A stretch of 64,000 bases of DNA from Ptiloglossa arizonensis (taxonomy: Eukaryota > Arthropoda > Insecta > Hymenoptera > Colletidae), in NCBI RefSeq assembly GCF_051014685.1, contig NC_135056.1, forward strand, positions 7,068,001 to 7,132,000. Reading direction: 5' to 3'. Each line of letters starts with the position of its first letter. Within the stretch, counting starts at the first letter, position 1. Below, one piece after another: positions 11,070-23,893 of this stretch. Below the pieces are notes generated by a model. That model had not been told where the DNA came from, did not search any database, and saw only the letters and a list, made by a program, of their open reading frames with translations. Made by a program: the position numbers and the translations under genes.

Positions 11070-11660
11070 AATGTTTCACCAGAAGGGGTTCTGAGAACAG
11101 CGAATAACTTCGCCATTTTGTACGATTTTCACTTTCGCAAAATTGTGAAACGAAATTAAAAGTTATATTTACATTCTCCGAGAAAAATGACATTTTTCAT
11201 TTAGTAACTACTCAGAAAAAAATTCGCAAAATTTACCCATTTTTTGACGTCTCAGAATAGTGTCACAATGTTTCACCAGAAGGGGTTCTGAGAACAGCGA
11301 ATAACTGCGCCATTTTGTACGATTTTCACTTTCGCAAAATTGTGAAACGAAACTAAAAGTTATATTTACATTCTCCGAGAAAGATTACATTTTTCATTTA
11401 GTAACTACTCAGAAAAAAATTCGCAAAATTTACCCATTTTTTGACGTCTCAGAATAGTGTCACAATGTTTCACCGGAAGGGGTTCTGAGAACAGCGAATA
11501 ACTTCGCCATTTTGTACGATTTTCACTTTCGCAAAATTGTGAAACGAAACTAAAAGTTATATTTACATTCTCCGAGAAAAACTGCATTTTTCATTTAGTA
11601 ACTACTTAGAAAAAAAATTCAGAAAATTTACCAATTTTTTGACGGCTCAGAGTGGCGTTC
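11070..11660. repeat. Three-copy tandem repeat, 197 bp unit
   Basis: AATGTTTCACC followed by GGAAGGGGTTCTGAGAAC (or AGAAGGGG) starts at 11070, 11267 and 11464, exactly 197 bp apart. The copies are highly alike, differing at only a few positions each, so the amplification is relatively recent. Each unit contains a short inverted pair around TTTCACTTTCGCAAAATTGTG. No frame runs through a unit, and the junction into the GC-rich stretch at about 11640 is abrupt. Confidence 0.9.
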
Positions 11661-12171
11661 CTCTTCACGTCGGATGACGGAGAGGAAAGCCCTCGAAAGT
11701 GGTCCTCGAACGTCTGCGCGCAACGTAGCCAATGGTTGTCGTTCGAGTATTAATACCGCAGCACAACGCCATTAACGACTCCAATTAATATCCGTAATTA
11801 CGTCATCGTTGCGTATCGACGAACGAAGGACGTCATCGAGCACAATGCCCATTTACACGGCTATAGCGGCTTCTTAGCTCCGGGCACGGCATCGTGAATC
11901 GGCGTAACGCCACACTGCGCTGATACAGGTAACAGCTAAGGTTACGGGCGGAACGTGCAAGTAATTAGTTCTGCCCATCACCGAGTTTCCGGCTATTATA
12001 CACGGTCACGTGTCGCCCGGCTCTTACGCGGACCGACGATCGCCGCGAATGACAGCGTTCTACAAAAACGAATATACACGGTGGTCCGTAATACGTGCGA
12101 CCGATTTCAGGGATGGACTTAACCGCTCGAAAGCGATCGGATAAATTCACTGTTGAGTCTAGAGCGTATTG
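11661..12171. other. CpG-rich stretch; no gene recognised
   Basis: Base composition is balanced and CpG-rich with varied sequence, the texture of conserved non-coding DNA or a diverged exon. A 61-codon minus-strand frame (11965-12150) has no recognisable content. A perfect 18 bp palindrome, ACTGATATATATATCAGT, follows at 12172-12189. Confidence 0.4.
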
Positions 12172-12189
12172 ACTGATATATATATCAGT

Positions 12190-12456
12190 TCGAGGCGTTA
12201 GAAAGAACTTAGAATTTTTTTTCAGTATATATACGAGAAGTTATTGAACGAAAGATTCAGTAACTTTTATATATTATATAAATATAATTGAAGTGTCATA
12301 GTATTTTTCTACAACGGAGAAAACGACAAAATTTATTGAACAGCCTAGTAAGTATAATTTTATGGAAGTGAGGTACTGCAGTTCGAGGCGTTAGAAAGAA
12401 GGTAGAATTTTTTTTCAGTATTAATTTCACGTGTAAAAATTACGAATTGAACAACC
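12190..12456. repeat. Short direct duplication with mariner-type MITE relics
   Basis: GTTCGAGGCGTTAGAAAGAA occurs at 12188 and again at 12379, each time followed by AGAATTTTTTTTCAGTAT, so about 190 bp was duplicated. The first copy includes 12255-12345, which in reverse complement matches the left half of the element at 9916-10115: the terminal GGCTGTTCAATAAATTTTG next to TA, then the internal TATGACACTT region. The second copy ends in AATTGAACAACC next to TA (12456), another terminal relic. The elements are broken and non-coding. Confidence 0.65.
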
Positions 12457-12818
12457 TAGTATATAACTTCTTGATGCGTGGGATTGTTGTTGAACGATCC
12501 ATATAAATCACAGCAAAATTATTTGTGGGAGTATAAGGAAAGAAATAATAATAATTCTAGTGAAAATATCGAAAGCAAAGTAGGTATATTAGAGAAATTT
12601 AAAAAACAATAATGGGATGGTATTGCGGAGTTCATTCGACTGAAAAGTGTAAAGACACTTTTGTAGATTATATACTGTACATGAACTTACTTTATTGCTT
12701 CGTGTTAAATACATTCCTGATTACACTGATACACACTCTATTCAATTTTGTTTAGGAATCATAGCGACTTTTGTATTCCATTAACCTGTATCTTACCTAA
12801 AGATACTCGATACGAGCA
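12457..12818. other. No gene recognised
   Basis: AT-rich unique DNA. A small perfect inverted pair, AAAAGTGT / ACACTTTT, sits at 12641-12662. Nothing else could be supported. Confidence 0.4.
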
Positions 12819-12935
12819 ACTTGCATCTCTGTAGACGTTGAAACGATTAACTTGCTCCTCTGTAAACGTCGAAATGACCAACTAGTATCTCTCTAAACGT
12901 CGAAATGACCAACTTGCATCTCTGTAAGTCTGTGA
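12819..12935. repeat. Four-copy minisatellite, 31 bp unit
   Basis: AACTTGCATCTCTGTA-type units begin at 12819, 12849, 12880 and 12911, each followed (except the last) by AACGT(C/T)GAAA and a short spacer. The spacing is 30-31 bp. The last unit runs into a plus-strand frame (12905-13102), which I do not regard as a gene. Confidence 0.75.
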
Positions 12936-13763
12936 ACGTTTTCCCATTGGTCTCTTTATTCTTTCGCTACGGCCAGGTGGTACTCGAACTTGTTGGAAAC
13001 CTTACACAATTCTGTGACAGAGTATTTCCATTTTATCAATGTAGGAGTACAGAGCCAGTATACTCTTGTATATCTGATGCCTGTAAGTCGTTTCGTAATT
13101 AGAATAATTTACCATTATCGCTTCAAACAGAAATTACTACATACCTTTCATACGGTGCATTTATCGAAAGAATGGAACGAAAGGACTCGTAAAGTGTTGC
13201 GAGATAGTGCTCGCAGAAAGGTGAATAAGATCGTAAATAAGCTATCGAGCATTGTTTGTAAACAGTGACTCGGAAACAAGGTCAAGTAGAACATACGTTT
13301 GTAAGAAGTTATTGTTATTAAACGCTAAACCGGTTCCTAAAGTAAGTCTCGTATATTATGCTACTCTCTGTGTCGACAAGATGTTTCGATAGATACAGAT
13401 TATTTTAATATAATCTTTATTTAAACAATAGACACGTTTCAACAATCAAGCTACAAAGATACTCGTCGAGTGTACTAAAACTTCGAATTCGAGTGAAATA
13501 TTTGTTCAATTTAATTCAAAATCCAAATCGAAACATCGTAATTGTTAAAATTTTCAGTTATAGGTGTGATTAAATAATAGCTCGATATTTCTATTTTATC
13601 GATAAATCAAACTTTATTAATATTTCGGTATATCTTTTGCGTGCGTTCTGTAGAAGATCGGCTTTCAGACTAACTTATTTTGTTTAACAAACATTACGTA
13701 TCCGTAGAATAGAATCTTATAAAAGATTCTAGAAAGACATTCTATATGTACATATCCATATAC

Positions 13764-13801
<38 letters not shown>

Positions 13802-14743
13802 TTCTATAGCATCTAAAATTAAGAAATAGTCAAAAGAGTAATTTATAATCAAAGAGCAAGGAAGAAGTACTAGTTTGGTCTGGTATAGGTTTCCATTCGA
13901 TACATACTCCATTCAATTTTGTTTCTATATATATATTCAAATATACATGCATACGATTACCTGAGATGGTGTTTGTTGTACCACCTTTAGATGGTATTGG
14001 AAGTTCAGCATTAACTAATAAACGATCAACCGTGTGTTTCTCTTGTTGTTCGACACGATTGTAGAAATTCTCACGTTCTCGATCCAACGATATTTCATCG
14101 TATCGTTTAAAACAGCGTGGATGTCAAAGTGGCCTATTTCCAGTGGAACACCGTGTATATCCTGTTGTGCGTGTATCGATTACACCGGGTTAAAGGGGAG
14201 GGAGAGAGAGTATCGAAGATATGCACATGACTGATGCACCGAGCAAACTTGTCGGACCAAAAGCGAGAGGGTGGTTGAATAAAATATCAATGTCACAGCG
14301 TACTTGAATGGAATTGTATCGCGTACAACGAACGAAACGTACGGTTGGAGAATCGGTCGGTTACACTGTGTAATAATTGCGCGCACAAGTTGCATCGATA
14401 TAACGAAGTTACGTCAGCGTAATATAATCTCATAAAGGACGTTTTACCGATAATACGCGCCGCGTGATATTGAACGCAACAAATTTCCAATTTTTCCATG
14501 GAATAATAACGGAGTTACTGTATCGAGTCGTCGGGGTCGAAGAAGCGATAGGAAAAAGTAGAATCAGCGAGCCGATAGTCGGACAAGAAACGTGCACGAG
14601 GAAAACCGCGAGCGAGACGAGAGATCCACGGTCGCCATTATTGTTGAAAAAGTGGCAGGAAATTAAAGGAGAAACCAGCTGATAAATACCACTTATTCTG
14701 AGTCATCGCGAAAAGGGGGACGAAGGAACAGGGGGCTGACGGT
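12936..14743. other. No gene recognised; contains a (TA)n microsatellite
   Basis: Mostly AT-rich DNA with a pure TA run at 13767-13799. Frames of 66-92 codons on both strands overlap each other around 12905-13268 and 13830-14682, and none has recognisable features. The stretch 14480-14650 is somewhat CpG-rich. Confidence 0.4.
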
Positions 14744-16061
14744 CTTACAAGGGACATCCCTTAAGTGTAAATCATCGATTTTAATGAAACTGGCGTATTA
14801 TATGGTTGGTAGAAAAATATTTCACACGTGTTGTTTTCCATATGCTATTATTCATGTCTAGGGGTTGAAATTAACACTCAAAGAGTGGGGAGAAGAACAT
14901 TTTCCCTCGATATTTAAAAAATCATGAGAACTAGAAAAATGTTGGTTAGATAAAAATTGCGTGCTTTCGAATAATGAATTTATGCTTTCAAACGGTTTTG
15001 CAAAATATCAATTTGTTTAAACGGTATGTTGAAAGGTTTAACTTTTTATATATTGTTTTACGTATTTTTTTATATAATTCATTGTTTTGCATCTTTACAA
15101 ATTTTCCAATATAAACTATATAGACCGATATGAAAAATGCGTTGATAAAAATTGGCGTTGGTACAATAATATCAGCTCCAATGTGGAACGTGAATTTTTG
15201 GAGCGCGTGCGAACAAATGTAAAGTATACGATATAGTAGCTGTTTATATTATGGATACGTATTGTTAAAGTTTAAATTCATTATTCGAAAATACGCAATT
15301 TTTGTTTAAACAACTTTCCTCTAAGTTTCGTCATTTTGGAAGTATCGAGTGTTTTTCTTCCCAACTTTCGTGAGGATGGATAATAATGAATCGACGTTGA
15401 TAAATTAGATGAAAAATATAATTCGTGAACAGAAATTGAAGTTTGTACGATAACACAATAAACGATTTTTTTATGAAAAGTGACGCCACGTATATTTCTC
15501 TCACTCTGACTCTCTTCACCCGTACTGTATACAAAACACCTAGACCATATCATACGACACTCATTATCACGACATAAACTTAAAGCTAAAGTCGCTCACG
15601 TAATAATTCCATACATACTCGCCATATTCATCCTTCCATATAAACACTATTCACTTTCATATCTAAATATATCAAAATCTAACCAGTATCTAAATATATC
15701 AAAGTCTAACCAGTATCTAAATATATCAAAATCTAATCAGCATCTAAATATATCAAAATCTAATCAGTATCTAAATGTATCAAAATTTAACCAGTATCTA
15801 AATATATCAAAATCTAATCAGTATCTAAATATATAAAAATCTAATCAGTATTTAAATATATAAAAATCAAACCAGTATCTAAATATATCAAAATCTAACC
15901 AGTATCTAACTAGCATCACAACTTTGGGGGCTGATTTCACTCCCTAGATATGAATAATAACAGATAAAAAAATGTATGTGTAAAATATTTTTCTAAGGAC
16001 TATATTATATTTAAATTTCGTTAAAATCGGCGATTTACACTTAAGTGATGTCTCTTGTTAG
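14744..16061. mobile_element. Unclassified element with ~147 bp terminal inverted repeats
   Basis: The segment 14744-14890 matches the reverse complement of 15914-16061 over nearly its whole length. Paired landmarks are ACAAGGGACATC / GATGTCTCTTGT, CTTAAGTGTAAATC / GATTTACACTTAAG, AGAAAAATATTT / AAATATTTTTCT, ATTATTCATGTCTAGGG / CCCTAGATATGAATAAT, and GAAATTAACAC / GGGGCTGATTTC. The arms differ at about one base in five. The 1.0 kb interior is AT-rich, has no transposase frame, and includes a 27 bp tandem array against the right arm. No clear target duplication was found, so the superfamily is unknown; a non-autonomous DNA transposon or foldback element is the most economical reading. Confidence 0.7.
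15661..15911. repeat. Minisatellite, 27 bp unit, about nine copies
   Basis: ATCTAAATATATCAAAATCT followed by AA(C/T)CAGT repeats from 15661 with a strict 27 bp period and mostly single-base differences. The array abuts the inner edge of the right arm of the element at 14744-16061. The left arm's inner flank has a single GGTTAGATAAAA-like stretch near 14944 that could be the seed, but this is only a suggestion. The unit is AT-rich and not translated in any sensible frame. Confidence 0.9.
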
Positions 16062-19000
16062 TAGGCTGCAGTCGTCAGTTGCGTTAATTCCCCATGGACC
16101 AAAGCTGCGAAACCGAAACTTCCCTGTGCGAACGGAGGCAAATAATTTAACTTAGAAACGAAGTTTTGGTTGTACTTAGGGTTAGGTTGTAAAACAGCAA
16201 CTCGACGAACCAGTACCACCCTTGGCACAGGGCAAACCGTGTACTTGCCACGGGCCTTGCACTTGTTTTTAGTTTTATATTTTATAAAAAGGTAAACAAG
16301 CATAATTGTACGTGTACCCCTTTTTTCAACGTACTTTTCGAACTACGTTATTCTTGTAATAAATCCTTATTCTCGTAAGCATCTTTTTTTTTAACTTCCT
16401 AACTTTTTCACTTATTCTTGTAGTAAATTTAAATTAGAAACTATATCGAGGGAATTGAGTTGTGTCGCGGAGTAGTCTTCGGAAAAATATAGGTTCTTAA
16501 AGTACACTGTACACTGCTGTGGAAGATACCTGAAAACTTTTTAATTATTATATTAGAACATGATTAGCGGAGTTTATAATCTCTTGTTGCTCCGAGCCGT
16601 GGAATCTCTAGAGATGGCACTGTCTCGTCCTTTCATCTCGTTCCTTCTGCGTCTACTTGTATTCTGTTTCGTTAAGATATAGTCGTAAACAAATTTTTAG
16701 TCGTAAACATTTGGTAAGTACAAAGTTTCGAGTTTCACTCTTCTGTGCACTGTTCCATACAGTCTTCGAAGCAATGTCTTGTGATTTTTTTAGCGCACAA
16801 TGCGACTTTGAGAGATTTAATCGAATTTATTTCTAAATGAATAGTATACTCCAATTTTATTTTGTTATTTATACTCGAATAATACGTCTCGTTGTCGTAC
16901 CGAGAAAATTGCATTTGTAAAAGTGCATTTTGTTCGTCGACTAGAAGTATAATGGGAGCGACGAAATTTTATAAAGTATTGTTCGAAATTAAATTTTCGA
17001 TCGTTATCCATGTCTTGGTTTCCTAGTTACTTTCTAGTATCTTGTTTAAAATTGGCGACAATTTCGATGGAGAATGCTCGCGATGTATTCCTCTGTAGTT
17101 GTTAATAATACGCGATTTAATGCGTATTGTTGCACGAACTGCGTGTATATATAGATCTTTCAATGAATAACCTAAACAATCCGTTGTATCTATTGTATTT
17201 GCAGAGTTGGAAAACTTGTAAATGCGAATCTTGCACGCGTGGGTAGATTTACGTTAGGTGTGCTCAGTTGAATGGGATCTGTGCTGATTCTTGAGAGTTA
17301 TCCATGCGAACTAAACGTGTTCTGATCTTCTGAGCGTGATTAACCGGTCTTGTCATATTCTTCGCAAAGTCTTCGTGCACCGAGAGTAAATAGGAAGCAT
17401 GGATATTACAAACGAGCAACGAGTACTGTTATTAGACAAATGTGAAACAAATTAAATATAGAGATGGAATAAAGTAATGTTCTTCGTACAGAATGACACA
17501 ATCCTAGTGGACAATTAAAGGTGCACGAAAGAAAGTTTGTGTCTTTCATTTTCGATTTGTCTTTGCACGAATTAACCCTCCATTTCTAATTATACGAATG
17601 GTTAGCACACTTTATGTACGCTATCTAAATTAATTTATCGATAATTTTTATAGAAATCGTTCGAAAGCTCCACTGTCAAACTTACAAATTTTGATTTCTA
17701 AAATACTTTAACTTTCGAATAAACCCTATCGTAAGTTTTTCCGATGTAATAATCTACCTATTACACAATCCCTTTTGTAAAATTTTAAAGGCACAGAAGA
17801 ATAACATCTCTGAGCCTAGAAAAACATTTTTCAACCTCGATCAGTTCCAACAATTCTTCACTATTCTTTGCATATTGATAATCACCCGTTCCTATTTCCA
17901 GACATTAAGCGAGGCATTACTGTATACCTGATACAAATTTCCTTGAAAAACACCGATTCCACATCTCGAACAGACTGTACAAAAGCCTCGACCGATCCCT
18001 TGTGGATTGACCCTGTCGATAGACCACCGTTTCTGTAAATGTAACCAAAACCAAAGTACCCAACGCACCAAGACTCGTGAAACGCGTTTCCATCGAACGG
18101 TGAAGAGTTATTCTTAGTATAAGAATATATTCCACTCTCGAACATTTTAGCCGCTCTGTGAACACCGAGTCGAGTAGATCCGTATCCCTCTCGCTGACGC
18201 GAGCGATACGTGAAAAACTTAGGGTCCTTACGAGACACGCGGATGGTCGTGAAGGGGTTGGAGAAGAGAGGTCGGAAATGTGGCAAACGATACGAAAACA
18301 TTTCGAAAACATTAAAACTGTTAAGGTGGAGTGTAGGAACCGGGTAGGCGAGAGTGGTCGGTTTCCGTTTACAACTCGAGGTTAGGATAGGTTAAGGGAG
18401 AGTGGCACCAATTGGTACCGAGCTGCCACGGTGACCAACGGCGCAAAGCGAGTTCGCCTTAGTCGCGTGACCCGATGATTCACCGAACACACTCCCTCAC
18501 CGTCCTTCTTTCTCCACCCGTTTCCTCGAGACCCCTCTATAACACTTGCCCTGTTCTCTCGGTGTCCCTGCCCTTCCATCGACTGGCTCACGATATCCCT
18601 ACGGGCCATTCACGGGTACCGGTCGGCTCGCGTCCCACCATCACGTTTTTCACTTCGCTCCGAACCGATTTTCCAACGTTCCTTCGCGAGTCACTCACGG
18701 ATTCATTGCGACCAACGTCCGATCCGGAGATACGGCTCCCGCAGGATTCTATTTTTAGAAGCCCGTGTTGGATAATGTACTCGGAGATTTACCTTGAAGA
18801 GTGTTCGAGACGTCGGAGAGCATAAATTACGGTCTCGTTCCGAACCGGGTATTTACGGGACGCTGTGGTGTTTTTGCTACGGAACGTGGCAACCGATGGG
18901 GATGATATAGTCGCTCGGTGGTGTCCAGGGTATTCAATCCAGTCCCTTGCAATAGGCGATCTTCGAAAATTAGAGAACCACGTAGCCGGTCTGTTCTTAT

Positions 19001-19116
19001 ATCTCCATTAGACTTCGCAATTCGTTCCCGAGGACATTCGGTAAATTGTTGCAATTCCAGAAGAACGTGTAGGTGATATCTTCTTGGGTGTACAGTTTTC
19101 GTGAAGAGATTTAGAA
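16062..19116. other. No gene recognised; CpG-rich part at 18150-19030
   Basis: 16062-17880 is AT-rich unique DNA without supportable features. 17882-18900 becomes CpG-rich, and frames of 70-139 codons open on both strands (for example minus 17882-18301 and 17917-18312, plus 18475-18825). They overlap antisense to one another, lack domains and look like a by-product of composition. No splice-site pattern convincing enough to call an exon was found. Confidence 0.4.
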
Positions 19117-20225
19117 GGATCGAATGTACATACGTGTATTTTTTTGTGATGCACGATCGAATGTACGTGCGTGTATTTTTTTGTGAAGCACGATCGAATG
19201 TACATACGTATACTTTTTGTGATTCACAATCGAATGTACGTGCGTGTATCTTTTTGTGATGCACGATCGAATGTAAGTACGTGTATTTTTTTGCGATGCA
19301 CGATCGAATGTACATATGTATATTTTTTGTGATGCACGATCGAATGTACATACGTGTATTTTTTTGTGATACACGATCGAATGTACATACGTGTATTTTT
19401 TTGTGATGCACGATCGAATGTACATACGTGTACTTTTTGTGATGTTCGATCGAATGTACATCTAAATGCTATTTGTGACGTGGAAACTTATTTGTGAATA
19501 GCTTTAGACGGATCGAATGTACATCTAAAAACTATTTGTGAAATGAGATCGAATGTACATCTAAGTACTATTTGTGATATGAGATGGAATGTACATCTAA
19601 GTACTATTTGTGATATGAGATCGAATGTACATCTAAGTACTATTTGTGATATGTGATCGAATGTACATCTAAGTACTATTTGTGACATGTGATAGAACAT
19701 ACATCCAAACATTATTCGTGGCGGGCAAAATTGTTTGTGAAAAACTTTAAACGGATCGAATGGACATCTAACACTATTTGTGCTACAAAAATTATTTGTG
19801 AGAAACTTTAGATGGATCGAACGTACACCTAACACTATTTGTGCTACAAAAAATTATTTGTGAATAGCTTCAGACGGATCAAATATGTACATCTTACACT
19901 ATTTGTGCTACCAAAAATTGTTTGTGAAAAGCTTTAGGCGGGTCGAATGTAAATATAAACATTACTTGTGATGTATGATAAAATTTATATCTAACACTAT
20001 TTATGGTAAGAGATCGAATGTACATCTGACACTGTTTGTGATATGAGATCGAATATATACCTAAACACTATTTCTGGTGAGCAAAATTATTTGTGAAAAG
20101 CTTTAGATGGAATGTACATCTAACACTATTTGCGATATGATATCGTATGTACATTCAAACATTATTTGTGCTACAAAAAATTGTTTGTGAAAAGCTTTAA
20201 ACGGATCGAATGTACATCTAAATAA
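19117..20225. repeat. 1.1 kb minisatellite, 36/37 bp units with a longer higher-order variant
   Basis: Units share GATCGAATGTACAT. In 19117-19460 the period is 37 bp, with the unit tail like ACGTGTATTTTTTTGTGATG. From 19460 the unit changes to a 35-36 bp form with tail CTAAGTACTATTTGTGATAT. At intervals (near 19500, 19740, 19810, 19870, 19930, 20100 and 20200) a unit is extended by AATTGTTTGTGAAAAGCTTT-type sequence just before the core, giving a higher-order pattern. The 37 bp period is not a multiple of three, so three units make a 37-residue peptide repeat in any open frame. That explains the minus-strand frames of 116 and 194 codons here, which I do not regard as genes. Confidence 0.9.
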
Positions 20226-23200
20226 TGAGAATAGCATATTCGATAAATTCGATCAAACGATCTCCTACTTGAACGAAATAACCAATGCTTGTAGAGATAC
20301 TCGAAATTAAACGTTCGATGAAGAATTCTAATTAAGTATACGGTATTTGCGTTACATGTTTGTCTCGTTTGTCGAAGCATGACTTTCTAGGTTTTCTACA
20401 AAATCTTCCAACTATTCCCAGCAGTGGATCTTGATGTCGCGGTTACATATTCAGCCAAGCACAAGGGAGGCCGACTTTTGCTTAAAGAATTTACACCATT
20501 GAACTTCGAATCGTTGGCACAGAAACTTCTGAACTTTCATTACGATCAAGGAACTAATTAAAAACTGACAAAAAGTGGAATTGTCTTTCTCTTCTGGTTC
20601 CTTAATTCTGAATGAATCGCGCCGGTTGCTTACAGCGGTTCGCTGCCTTCCTGTCGTTCCTAATGACCTTCTTTTTTTTTTTGGAATATTCATGGAATTA
20701 TTTAGGTTAGTGGTTGTTCCGGGGCAGTGACTCTCTGGGGGGGGGGGGGGGGGCATTTTATTTTACTACTCTGTACGTCGTGTATGATAAACGATCCGTG
20801 AAGGGACATAAATTCACCAGAAAAAGCTCTTCGAAATGCTTTCAGGATTATTATAAAAATATCAACGTGGACGAATAAATATCGTAAATCATGCCGAGCT
20901 GTTATCCACTTGCCGTTTTTCCATTAAACGAACGATATCTCATAAAATGTTTCCGCGAAGTTCGCTGAGAAAAACTGATAGACAATTTTTACCTAAGTTC
21001 GTGGAAAGTATGACGATGGAGGGGAGCGTGCGCCTTTTTGCGAAAACTGTCGTCATCCGTGCCACTTGAAATTCTTGGAAGGTATAGGAACCGATAGCTC
21101 GACGACCATCCAAGCGGCCGATCCATTTTGTATCGGTTACGGGGGAAAAAATTTCGTTAACCGCGCGAAACTTGGTCTCGACAGTTGACGCCTGGTAATA
21201 CGTGCTCGGTCGCGCGCATTATTACGCCCGACTCCCACCGGCGCGAGTGGAACAGATTTCCCGAAACGTGATCGAATCGAAATAATCGATTTATCGAAAT
21301 TCCGAACACGAAGATAGTCAACTACGAAAAAAAGTAATGCATTACGTGTATAAAATAATACGCATCGGTTGTGTTTACATTGGGATATTCAACGATAGAA
21401 TTATTCAGCTCGTTCCCACCGATGCTTTCTTCGGAATTAATCGGAGTTTGTTTAGTTAAATATAAAGGGTGTCGGAATCATCACGCGTTCTTTCACCGTG
21501 TACTTTTCCACGATTAATTTCCCATCTGTCTAGATGATATATGTCAAGTTTCTGGTTAATCGGTTTGAAGTTTTAAAAATAGCGCGAAATTCAAATCGAC
21601 CGGTGACGATTGGGACACCTTGTTCAGGATGGTCCAACAAGATCATGGCTAATTACTCGAAAACCGTTAGTTATGTGAAAAAATGTTTCAAACTAAAAAA
21701 GGTTGTAGATAAATTGTTTCTCAATCTATTTTTTTCTTTTTGTCGAGGTGCAAGGTTTATCTTGTATTTTTTAATCGTAATGTATAAAATTTGACTCAAC
21801 TATTGAAAGAATTGTGGAAAATTGAGTAAAAAAATATAAGTGTGTATTATATTTTTGAAAACTTTTTATTAGATTAAATTATTGTAATTTTAAACACAAA
21901 TTAATTTTAATTAACTATAAAGCAGAGAAAGTATATAAATGTATAATCTCCAACAGAAAACTGACCAGCAACTAAAAATTAATAGCGAAACACTTGTCAC
22001 GATTATGATCACTTAACGAAGATATCGGATTAAGGGCAAAACAGTCACACAAACTTGGATATTTATTTCTTCTTTATCGTTGGATGTTTCTTCAGGGCGA
22101 TTGAAAGATGCCTTTGTTTCTTTGGGGAGCAATATCACGCTCCGAAGAAAAGTTATTTTTCATACTGCAAGAAAAAGGACGTAAACTACTTACGATAGGC
22201 GAAATAAGAAGTAAGTGCAATAGATTCTTGTTTGTAATCGTAGTTTACGAGGAATATTTCGGAAAATGTTTTGGAGTGCAAGAGAAGCAAATAAATGAAA
22301 TCAAACCGAATAATTATTTTTAATTTGGCTGTCTTACGGTAATAACTGCAAAGTATTTCAACTAAAAGAACTGCAACGAACTACTGCTATATTTTTCAAG
22401 GTCTTGAACAAACGGCGAAGTAACTTTTTATTTAAAACAGTGGTAAACAAAGTTACCTGATACCGAATATTGTTACAAACTAAATTTGAAACTTTTCCTT
22501 TATGGTCTTACATATTTAATGCTATTAGCAACTATAAATTGATTCAACCGGATATTATTATCTCGAATAAAGTACATTGCATATACTAACGAAGCACAAT
22601 TTAACTTAATTATTTAATATTCATGGACGCTTTCGTTGCTATTACTCACGAGGCAAGGGCCCAATCTGTCCCCCTACAATTTTAACACGCTTTTGCAGAA
22701 TGGTAGAGATAAATTAGATAACTTTGGAAATATTATTAATTAAACTTCAACGTAGCTTCGTTTATACTAAACATATATTATATTAACGTATCACCAAGAT
22801 CACAGTAAGGTAAATGTAAAATTGAATAATTATTCAGGAAACTGTATCAAACCTGAACAAAATAAAGCTACACTTAAAGGTAATATCTAGTTTGCAAGAA
22901 AAGAATGATATGTTTATAAATATAAAATGAAACAACCACGAGCTTACATCCTACACAACTTGAATTATTTGTATCTTTACAATCACCGAGTGTCTACACC
23001 CAATATCTCACACACTGAAACGTGTGACCAGTTTTACCACGATCTTGCGAAAGCACGTTAAACTCACAGATTGAATTCTTCTCTTTTTAATGCACACTCG
23101 TGCATTCGGTTATTCACGGTAATTTTGATCGAGTGTCACTTTGATCATTTTAAACGAGCTTTCGAGACTCTGAATACCTTCATCGTTGGTTGTACTCGGA

Positions 23201-23264
23201 TTTGTTCGAAGAATTTCATAATTACACATTCTGGACGTGTTTTGGGGGATTTTGTCTGTACAAG
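20226..23264. other. No gene recognised; 17-base poly-G run at 20737-20753
   Basis: The poly-G run (20737-20753) is the only long homopolymer G in the window. 20930-21270 is CpG-rich. The remainder is AT-rich. Frames at 21534-21794 and 22108-22323 (plus) are free of recognisable domains. A motif ACACCTTGTTCAGGATGGTCC at 21619 resembles the edge found in the repeat pair at 30988-31300 but is isolated. Confidence 0.4.
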
Positions 23265-23893
23265 TGACACTCGCGTTCAAGTGACGCTCACGCTCGAGTG
23301 ATGCTCGCGTTCAAGAGACGCTCGCACGAGATTCAAGACGCAGTGAGCGTGAACGGAGCATTTCCTTCGGTGTCTCTGTATGAAACAATGTCGGAATACG
23401 TGTATTCTGTTGTGTGCGCGCGTGTTGCACGAGGGCCGGTGGGAATTGCGCGTTACGCGTGTATCGGCACACATTCGTCGGCCGCGACCGTAATCAATGA
23501 CGATACCACAAATTCTACGGACATTCCGACAGCATAGTCGCGCCCGCGCGTATACACACACGTTCATCGTTTCTGACCGCTATGATTCACCTAAATGCCG
23601 TATCGTTGCTTCGATCGAACGCGGTAGCCACTGTTTGCCCGTTAGACTCTATGATTCACATAAATACGGTGGTTCCCGGTCCGCGTAAGTACCCAATCCA
23701 GTGTCTAACCGTTCAACGCGCATAAATACTTCATACATGACACGAGCTGTCGCTCCTGTTGCACTTGCACGCATCAGGGCTATTGTACGCGACAACGAGA
23801 TCTCGTACCTTTGCCACGTTGACGAGGGATCGTGTGAATCGCTTTCGAATTTTAACGAAACTTCCGAAGTGAACAGAAATTGGAAGAGTAATA
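23265..23893. other. CpG-rich stretch with short 15-bp-like repetition; no gene recognised
   Basis: At 23265-23330 the phrase GTGACGCTCGCGTTCAAG or a variant recurs about four times with a roughly 15 bp spacing. The following DNA is CpG-rich to about 23840, with overlapping frames on both strands (23277-23567 minus, 23298-23537 plus) that I judge non-coding. Confidence 0.4.

Noticed and set aside
18827..19461. Minus-strand frames of 116 and 194 codons with a repeated CTFDRASQK / MYIRSCITKK peptide
   Set aside because: They follow from a stop-free 37 bp minisatellite read through all three phases, and are not conserved beyond the repeat.
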